A stretch of DNA of 7,638 nt from an uncultured Candidatus Melainabacteria bacterium (GTDB lineage: Bacteria > Cyanobacteriota > Vampirovibrionia > LMEP-6097). How positions within the stretch are numbered: position 1 is the stretch's first letter; each line of letters begins with the position of its first letter. This document shows, in pieces, positions 1 through 4,640 of the stretch. A program made the position numbers and the translations under genes. The stretch lies in NCBI GenBank assembly GCA_937927525.1, contig CALBDR010000327.1, forward strand, positions 1 through 7,638, in the 5' to 3' direction. A model generated the notes under the pieces. It saw nothing but the letters and a program-made list of their open reading frames with translations. It made no database searches and had not been told where the DNA came from.

Positions 1-273
1 GAAAAAAATATCTATATTATTTATCTGGGCAATTTCTTCTGTTGACTTTAGTAGTTCAACTGAAGGGAATTTAGATGCGATTTCTTTTTGAGCTGCTATG
101 TTTTCTATATAAACGTAAGTTGGCTCGAATTCTGCTATTTGTTTAATCAGTAAGTCTTTACTGTTACGCGCTGAAAGCGCAATGACTTTGAATTCTTCTT
201 TACGCTCTCTAACTATGTTTAGGAGTTGAGTTCCGATTGAGCCAGTGGAGCCAATTATGGAAAGGGTTCTCAT
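1..273 (-). CDS. dxr: 1-deoxy-D-xylulose 5-phosphate reductoisomerase, N-terminal part (cut by left edge)
   Basis: Only the first 91 codons are in the window; the gene continues beyond position 1. The visible protein begins MRTLSIIGSTGSIGTQLLNI. GSTGSIG at residues 8-14 is the NADPH-binding Rossmann loop characteristic of DXR, and the following stretch (FKVIALSARNSKDLLIKQI) fits the second strand and helix of that fold. DXR converts 1-deoxy-D-xylulose 5-phosphate to 2-C-methyl-D-erythritol 4-phosphate, the first committed step of the cytosolic MEP isoprenoid pathway. The ATG lies 1 nt after the stop of the ETF:quinone oxidoreductase gene and has no clear Shine-Dalgarno sequence, so translation is probably coupled to that gene. 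The catalytic metal-binding residues lie outside the window, so intactness cannot be judged. In many bacteria dxr sits near frr; here the two are separated by three ETF genes. Other NAD(P)-dependent folds could give a similar loop, but the match across the whole visible stretch makes dxr very likely. Confidence 0.93.
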   Translation of the reverse strand, partial: MRTLSIIGSTGSIGTQLLNIVRERKEEFKVIALSARNSKDLLIKQIAEFEPTYVYIENIAAQKEIASKFPSVELLKSTEEIAQINNIDIFF

Positions 274-274
274 T

Positions 275-2038
275 TTATAAGCCAATAAAATCAGGACCAG
301 AACCAGCATAAGAAGGATTTACTCTCAAATTCTGCTCAGGACATACTAATTCACAAGTCCTGCACTGAACACAGTTCTCAAGTGACATGCCGTGTACTTT
401 AACATTATTATCACTAATATCAAGCCTATGAACCTCTGCTGTACAGTCAGATACACAAGGAACATCTAAATTCTTAGCTTCGTATCTCTGTATACAACTC
501 AAACAAGTCTCTGCACTAAATTCATCGATATGATCTGGATGCTCATCATAATGAGTGTTAGCGTAAAAGACAGCATCTTCACGGTTGAATACAGTGTTTT
601 TAGCAAAGTCTTTATCTGAAGAACATCTTGCGATTAAATCTTTATCAAAGTCTGGATCAATATGAAGGTAACCAGCTTTATAAGTAACATCTTCTTTAAG
701 CTCTTTTGCGTTATTCAGCAACTGAGCAGCTCTTAATGCAGCTTTAGCCCTCTTAACTGGATTTTCTAAACCTAATTTAACTGAACCTATATATGGACTT
801 CCAGTCTTATCTACTGAGTCTAAAATAGTCGGTAAGTAGTCTCTAAGTAATTCAGGGTTTTCACCAAAGGCTTTTCTAAAGTATCTGTTTTCTTTGAATT
901 TATCCATGTATGGTGATTCAAGTAGTTTAGTTTGATATTTAGATAACCTAGCTTCGCTATAATCATCTGCTGCTACCGCTCCATAAGCAACCTGAGCAGC
1001 GAGATAGCCAGATTCTATAGCTTTGTCTACTCCAGCAAGAGATTTAACGTCAAGTAAACCTAAAGCATCACCTAAGAATAATGCACCATCTACCTGAAAT
1101 TTTTTAGGTAAACTAGCGTAACCACCCTCTGGTAGTACAGCTGCACCGTAGTGCATTAATTCAGCACCTTCTAAAACTTTCTGTAACCAAGGATGCTTTT
1201 TGTATTCTTGGAGCTGCTTCTGTGGATGGATATTTGGATTTTCACTATCAAGAGAAATAACTAGACCTATGGTCAAACGTTTATTCTGTAAACCATAGAT
1301 GAAACCACCACCTAGAGTGCCATCTAGGGTCGGATAACCTAAAGTATGCCAAACTTTTCCTTTAAGATCGTCAATATGGTCAGCAAGTTTCCAAGTTTCT
1401 TTCACTCCTACAGACCAGATTTGAGGATTAGTTTCCAAATTGAATTTTTTGATAATGTCTTTAGAAAGGAAACCTTTATCTCCAAAGCAAGTTAACTTAG
1501 CATAAAGTATATCGTCGTGATCATTTCCGGTTCTATCAACTTTTACACCTACTACTTTATCTTCTTCATAAACTACCTCTGTGGCCGCAAAGCCAGGGAA
1601 GAAATCTATTTTTACATTAGGAACGTCTTTAACTTTCTCCATTAGCTGCTTTGCCATCCAGGATACAACTTGAGAAAGAGTCAGAATATAGTAACCTTCT
1701 TTGCAGAAATCGGGAGCGGCTGCTCTGGTGATTAAAGATGGGACGTCCCATTTCTTTTCTGAACCCATTATCGAGAAGTAACTTTTGTTACAGATAGCCT
1801 CGATTGGCATACTATCAGCTACGTGGTTAGGATAAACTTTATTAAAAATTGAAGGGTTAACTACGGCGCCTGAAACTATGTGAGAACCGAAGTCTTTAGC
1901 TTTTTCAAGTATAGCTATAGAAAATTTTAGATCTGGACTCGCTTTAGATTTTTCTAAAAGAGTATGTGCCAAGCTTAAATTTGAAGGACTACCACCTACT
2001 AAAGCGATGTCATATTCAATTCTGTCTGTATTATGCAT
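275..2038 (-). CDS. Electron transfer flavoprotein:quinone oxidoreductase with ferredoxin-like C-terminal domain (FixC-FixX-like fusion)
   Basis: This 587-residue protein should take electrons from reduced ETF and pass them to membrane quinone. An FAD domain starts at residue 10 (YDIALVGGSPSNLSLA), with E45 (AILEKA) as the probable ribose-binding acid. ETF-QO/FixC hallmarks follow: GSHIVSGAVVNP (51-62), FFPGFAATEV (146-155), GGGFIYGL (243-250), YGAAVLPEGGYASLP (297-311), and the second FAD motif GALFLGDALGLL (318-329). The C-terminus holds cysteines at 512, 515, 528, 532, 556, 559, 562 and 566, the last four as CVQCRTCELVCP. A classical ETF-QO has four cluster cysteines, so eight suggests two [4Fe-4S] clusters, as in FixX-type ferredoxins. 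The dinucleotide loop is G-G-S-P-S-N instead of GxGxxG, which is odd. The start is supported by AAGGA 8 nt upstream; it overlaps the end of etfA by 8 nt. ETF-QO family assignment is firm; the second cluster and any role in bifurcation are inferred. Confidence 0.93.
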   Translation of the reverse strand: MHNTDRIEYDIALVGGSPSNLSLAHTLLEKSKASPDLKFSIAILEKAKDFGSHIVSGAVVNPSIFNKVYPNHVADSMPIEAICNKSYFSIMGSEKKWDVPSLITRAAAPDFCKEGYYILTLSQVVSWMAKQLMEKVKDVPNVKIDFFPGFAATEVVYEEDKVVGVKVDRTGNDHDDILYAKLTCFGDKGFLSKDIIKKFNLETNPQIWSVGVKETWKLADHIDDLKGKVWHTLGYPTLDGTLGGGFIYGLQNKRLTIGLVISLDSENPNIHPQKQLQEYKKHPWLQKVLEGAELMHYGAAVLPEGGYASLPKKFQVDGALFLGDALGLLDVKSLAGVDKAIESGYLAAQVAYGAVAADDYSEARLSKYQTKLLESPYMDKFKENRYFRKAFGENPELLRDYLPTILDSVDKTGSPYIGSVKLGLENPVKRAKAALRAAQLLNNAKELKEDVTYKAGYLHIDPDFDKDLIARCSSDKDFAKNTVFNREDAVFYANTHYDEHPDHIDEFSAETCLSCIQRYEAKNLDVPCVSDCTAEVHRLDISDNNVKVHGMSLENCVQCRTCELVCPEQNLRVNPSYAGSGPDFIGL

Positions 2039-3104
2039 TTTTCAATTCCTTGTTTTCAGAGTTTCTTTTTGATTTAATTTGCTTAATCATTTCTGGAATG
2101 ACTTGGTAAAGATCACCTACTATTCCATGGTCAGCAAAAGAGAAAATAGGGGCATCTGGATCTTTATTAATAGCGATAATATGATCAGATTTCTGCATGC
2201 CAACTCTGTGTTGAAGTGCACCCGAGATGCCACATGCAATATAAATTTTAGGTCTGACCGTTTTTCCGGTTTGTCCGACTTGGTGTGGGTAATCTATCCA
2301 AGACAAATCAACGATTTTTCTTGAAGCACCGATAACAGAGTTCTCAAAACAATCAGCTAGTTGTCTTAAAAGATCAATTCCCTCTCCGGAGCCTAAGCCA
2401 TAGCCACCAGCAACTATTACATCTGCTGCTGTGATATCGACTTTAGTCTCAAGTTCACGGATGGTTTCTTTAATTTCGACACGGTAGTCACTACCTTGAA
2501 AATTACAAGCTACATTAACGATTTCAACTTCTGGAGCTGAGTCGAGCATTTCAGGTTTAGGGAAAACACCTGGACGAATTGTCGCCATCTGTGGATCTTT
2601 CCAAGGTCCTAAAATTCTTGCTTTTAGTGATTCACCAAAGCTAGGTCTAGAAGCATATAAACACTCTGGGAAGTAACCTAACTTAGTTTCATCTGTACCT
2701 GATGTATGTTCATAAGGACCAATATCTAGTTCAATAGTATCTGCTGTTAACCCAGTTTCAAAGAATGCAGCTACCCTAGGAGCTAAATCTCTACCTGTAG
2801 TAGTAGAGCCCATTAAAAGCGTATGAGGTGGAGTTGTCCACTTGCCTAACTCATCAACGATTACTCTTCTGTAGTGTAAAGTTTTATATTCAGCTAATTC
2901 GTGGTGATCTGCTAAATAAACTTTTTCTGCTCCCGCTTTAATTACTTCTTGGACCGCATCTTGCATGTTATGTCCGATAACAAAACACGATAAATTAACT
3001 CCAAGTTTCGTTGATAATTTCTTTCCTTCACCTAGTAATTCTAGGGTTACAGGTGCTACTTTTGAGCCGACTTGTTCGGCTACAACCATTACTTCTCCAG
3101 CCAT
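2031..3104 (-). CDS. etfA: Electron transfer flavoprotein, alpha subunit (FixB-like)
   Basis: A 357-residue EtfA/FixB protein that binds FAD and forms a heterodimer with EtfB, moving electrons from dehydrogenases to the quinone oxidoreductase encoded next door. The N-terminal half is the ETF alpha/beta fold, with TTTGRDLAPRVAA (101-113) and PQMATIRPGVF (171-181). The C-terminal half is the FAD domain: VAGGYGLGSG (231-240), GASR (259-262), HQVGQTGKTV (274-283), YIACGISGALQH (288-299), AINKDPDAPIF (311-321) and GIVGDL (327-332). All usual FAD contacts appear present. It is somewhat longer than a typical EtfA of about 310-325 residues, partly from a charged tail after residue 342. The start codon overlaps the etfB stop as TAATG, which implies translational coupling, and the gene end overlaps the ETF-QO start by 8 nt. 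AGGAG occurs about 14 nt upstream of the ATG, rather far for a ribosome site. The SWIDYPHQVGQTGKT stretch looks FixB-like, but I cannot confirm the subgroup. Confidence 0.96.
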   Translation of the reverse strand: MAGEVMVVAEQVGSKVAPVTLELLGEGKKLSTKLGVNLSCFVIGHNMQDAVQEVIKAGAEKVYLADHHELAEYKTLHYRRVIVDELGKWTTPPHTLLMGSTTTGRDLAPRVAAFFETGLTADTIELDIGPYEHTSGTDETKLGYFPECLYASRPSFGESLKARILGPWKDPQMATIRPGVFPKPEMLDSAPEVEIVNVACNFQGSDYRVEIKETIRELETKVDITAADVIVAGGYGLGSGEGIDLLRQLADCFENSVIGASRKIVDLSWIDYPHQVGQTGKTVRPKIYIACGISGALQHRVGMQKSDHIIAINKDPDAPIFSFADHGIVGDLYQVIPEMIKQIKSKRNSENKELKNA

Positions 3105-3967
3105 TATATTTTTACAAACTCCTCTAATATAGGTAAGTCTTGGACAACTTCTCCGACTAAATCTGGAACCGATTTACCTTGATGCATTTTACAGTTACCA
3201 CCAACAACACCAATTTTCCATGTCTTAGAAACGATAGTAGGTGAACCAGCTAAACCACACCTTAATTCTTCAGCATGACATGCATCTAAATCAATGATTT
3301 CGACATATTTAGATTGCTCCTCTTTAGATGATCTCTTTATGTCTTGAACAAATTGAGCTCCACGAAGAGTTTTAAACTTAAGTTTTTGGTAACTGTTAGC
3401 TATCGTAATCAAAGATGGCAGTTGAGCTTTCACTAACTGGGTTCCCCCTTCTATGATTTTTTTAGCGTGCACTTCGTTATCCGAAATGGAAAAGTCTTCA
3501 CAGTATGTGATCTGAGTAAAGTCTAATCTTTCTGAAATTTCAGGCCCTACTTGAGCAGTATCACCATCTGTTGTTTGTAAGCCACAGAAAATTAAATCTC
3601 CAGGGCGACCATTTTGTTTGAAAGCGTACTCTAAAGTTTGGCAAAGTGCGTAGGAAGTAGCTAAAGTATCTGAAGCAGCTAAACGTCTATCAGATAACAT
3701 TAAAGTCTTATCTGCACCATGTTCGAGTGCTTGATAAAGAATATCAATTGCTGGTGGTGGACCCATGGTTACAGCAGTAACTTTAGAATTTGGACCACCC
3801 ATCTTCTTAGCGTTTAGAGCGGCTTGCAGTGCATACGCATCAAAAGGATTTAACATTTTCCCAGCTTTAGCTCTGTCTATGGTTCCATCTGGGTTAACTC
3901 CTGCTTTTGATCTCGTGTCAGGTACCTGTTTAATCAGAACATATATGTCTAAGTCTTTGTTATTCAT
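3104..3967 (-). CDS. etfB: Electron transfer flavoprotein, beta subunit (FixA / bifurcating-type)
   Basis: A 287-residue EtfB/FixA protein, partner of the downstream EtfA. Visible motifs are IKQVPDT (12-18), MLNPFDAYALQAAL (38-51), TAVTMGPPPA (64-73), SDTLATSYAL (99-108), GLQTTDGDTAQVGPEI (129-144) and GLAGSPT (238-244). Classical mammalian-type EtfB binds AMP and has a CGPAQ-type loop and an AIDDDCNQT segment. The MGPP, SDTLATSYAL and DGDTAQVGPEI forms seen here match the FixA and electron-bifurcating EtfB proteins, which hold a second FAD in place of AMP. That is an assignment from remembered family patterns, not from a tree. The ATG has no evident Shine-Dalgarno sequence. It follows frr after a 78-bp gap containing two inverted repeats, so it may be transcribed from frr or from its own promoter. 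The stop codon shares one base with the etfA start. Family membership is secure, and the bifurcating subgroup is probable. Confidence 0.96.
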   Translation of the reverse strand: MNNKDLDIYVLIKQVPDTRSKAGVNPDGTIDRAKAGKMLNPFDAYALQAALNAKKMGGPNSKVTAVTMGPPPAIDILYQALEHGADKTLMLSDRRLAASDTLATSYALCQTLEYAFKQNGRPGDLIFCGLQTTDGDTAQVGPEISERLDFTQITYCEDFSISDNEVHAKKIIEGGTQLVKAQLPSLITIANSYQKLKFKTLRGAQFVQDIKRSSKEEQSKYVEIIDLDACHAEELRCGLAGSPTIVSKTWKIGVVGGNCKMHQGKSVPDLVGEVVQDLPILEEFVKI

Positions 3968-3991
3968 GATTTATTAATATATTGGCTTACT

Positions 3992-4011
3992 TTTCTAATT
4001 TTGATTAGAAA
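3992..4011. repeat. Perfect inverted repeat between frr and etfB
   Basis: TTTCTAAT (3992-3999), a 4-nt TTTG loop, then ATTAGAAA (4004-4011) form a perfect 8-bp stem starting 25 bp upstream of the etfB ATG. The stem is AT-rich with one G-C pair and has no T-run after it on the minus strand, so it is not a convincing intrinsic terminator. It could be an operator half-site pair, an mRNA hairpin in the etfB leader, or chance in AT-rich DNA. Confidence 0.5.
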
Positions 4012-4021
4012 CTTTTGAAAT

Positions 4022-4052
4022 TATCTAAACTTGTTTTCTCTAAATTTAGATA
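4022..4052. repeat. Perfect inverted repeat overlapping the frr stop codon
   Basis: TATCTAAA (4022-4029) and TTTAGATA (4045-4052) are exact reverse complements separated by 15 nt. The right arm includes the frr stop codon (TAA, complement of 4046-4048). In the transcript this would form a hairpin at the very end of frr, only 10 bp from the second inverted repeat at 3992-4011. It lacks the GC-rich stem and U-run of an intrinsic terminator. It may influence frr-to-etfB read-through or mRNA processing, or be fortuitous. Confidence 0.4.
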
Positions 4053-4579
4053 GTCAACAATTCTTTTTCTTTACTGTTAGAAAGTTCGTCAATCTTTGCT
4101 ATGTATTTATCGGTAACTTTTTGAACTTCATTAGAGAAATTTCTAGATTCATCTTCAGTCATCTCAGCAGATTTCTTAGCGTCATTTAAAACATCTCTTC
4201 TTACGTTTCTTACAGCAACCTTTCCTTCTTCTATGATTTTTTTAGTTTGTTTAACTAATTCTTCTCTTCTATCTTTTGTAAGTTCAGGTATCGTGATAAT
4301 GATTTTTTTACCGTCATTACTAGGATTAAGCCCTAGATCACTTTCGATGATAGCCTTCTCGATATCAGCTAGGGCTGACATATCGAAAGGATTAACTACT
4401 AATGTTCTTCCCTCAGGTACAGAAATATTAGCAATACCTTTTAGTGGAGTTTTAGATCCGTAATACTCAACGTTTACTCTATCTAAAATTCCAGGATTTG
4501 CTCTTCCTGTTCTGATGGTCATGAGTTCTTTCTCAACGACCTCTACTGCTTTTTCCATGCGATTTTTGTAGTCTGACAT
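4046..4579 (-). CDS. frr: Ribosome recycling factor
   Basis: This 177-residue protein is a complete ribosome recycling factor, which with EF-G splits the post-termination ribosome in the cytosol. Family features are MEKAVEVVEKELMTIRTGRANPGILD (from residue 8), VEYYGSKTPL, ANISVPEGRTLVVNPFD, EKAIIESDLGLNPSNDG, IPELTKDRREELVK, VRNVRRD, and the C-terminal helix ending in SKEKELLTI. The arginine of IRTGRA and the VRNVRRD segment, both conserved in the family, are intact. It is about eight residues shorter at the N-terminus than the usual 185; no in-frame upstream ATG, GTG or TTG is close, so the ATG is accepted. An AGGTG lies 13 nt upstream, and a promoter-like element ends only 7 nt from the ATG. 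In many bacteria frr follows pyrH, but here it heads the leftward gene group and faces hppA. Confidence 0.97.
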   Translation of the reverse strand: MSDYKNRMEKAVEVVEKELMTIRTGRANPGILDRVNVEYYGSKTPLKGIANISVPEGRTLVVNPFDMSALADIEKAIIESDLGLNPSNDGKKIIITIPELTKDRREELVKQTKKIIEEGKVAVRNVRRDVLNDAKKSAEMTEDESRNFSNEVQKVTDKYIAKIDELSNSKEKELLTI

Positions 4580-4640
4580 ATAAGCAATAATACACCTAAA
4601 AAAAATTTTTTCAATAAGAATTAATAAAATTAAACAAAAA
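4580..4640. promoter_or_regulatory. Divergent intergenic region between frr and hppA
   Basis: These 61 bp separate the divergent start codons of frr and hppA and must hold the hppA promoter unless it lies inside frr. The A8T6 tract at 4598-4611 is the type of sequence that bends DNA or serves as an upstream promoter element. On the plus strand TAAAAT (4625-4630) could be a -10 for hppA, but no convincing -35 is at the right spacing. There is no Shine-Dalgarno before the hppA ATG. Confidence 0.5.
4587..4614 (-). promoter_or_regulatory. Candidate sigma70-type promoter for frr, possibly leaderless
   Basis: Read on the minus strand, TTGAAA (4609-4614) and TATTAT (4587-4592) are separated by 16 bp, a good match to -35 and -10 elements. 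The -10 ends 7 bp before the frr ATG, so initiation at the usual distance would start the transcript at or next to the start codon and give a leaderless mRNA. The spacer contains an A8T6 tract (4598-4611). AT-rich DNA produces such matches by chance, so this is a candidate only. Confidence 0.45.

Noticed and set aside
2079..2324. Plus-strand open frame of 81 codons inside etfA
   Set aside because: It lies wholly antisense to a conserved gene, has no ribosome site, and its product resembles no family I know.
3765..3977. Plus-strand open frame opposite the start of etfB
   Set aside because: Antisense shadow of a conserved coding region, with no supporting signals.
3992..4052. Rho-independent terminator between frr and etfB
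   Set aside because: The inverted repeats are AT-rich and not followed by a T-run on the minus strand, so they do not meet the usual criteria.
3448..4245. Exact 18-bp direct repeat (3448-3465 in etfB and 4228-4245 in frr)
   Set aside because: Both copies are in the same reading frame and encode KKIIE in unrelated proteins; with AT-rich codon choice (AAA AAA ATC ATA GAA) this is best explained by chance.
4233..4463. Plus-strand hydrophobic open frame inside frr
   Set aside because: Its hydrophobicity is what the complement of a charged, Lys/Glu-rich gene yields; frr is unambiguous here.
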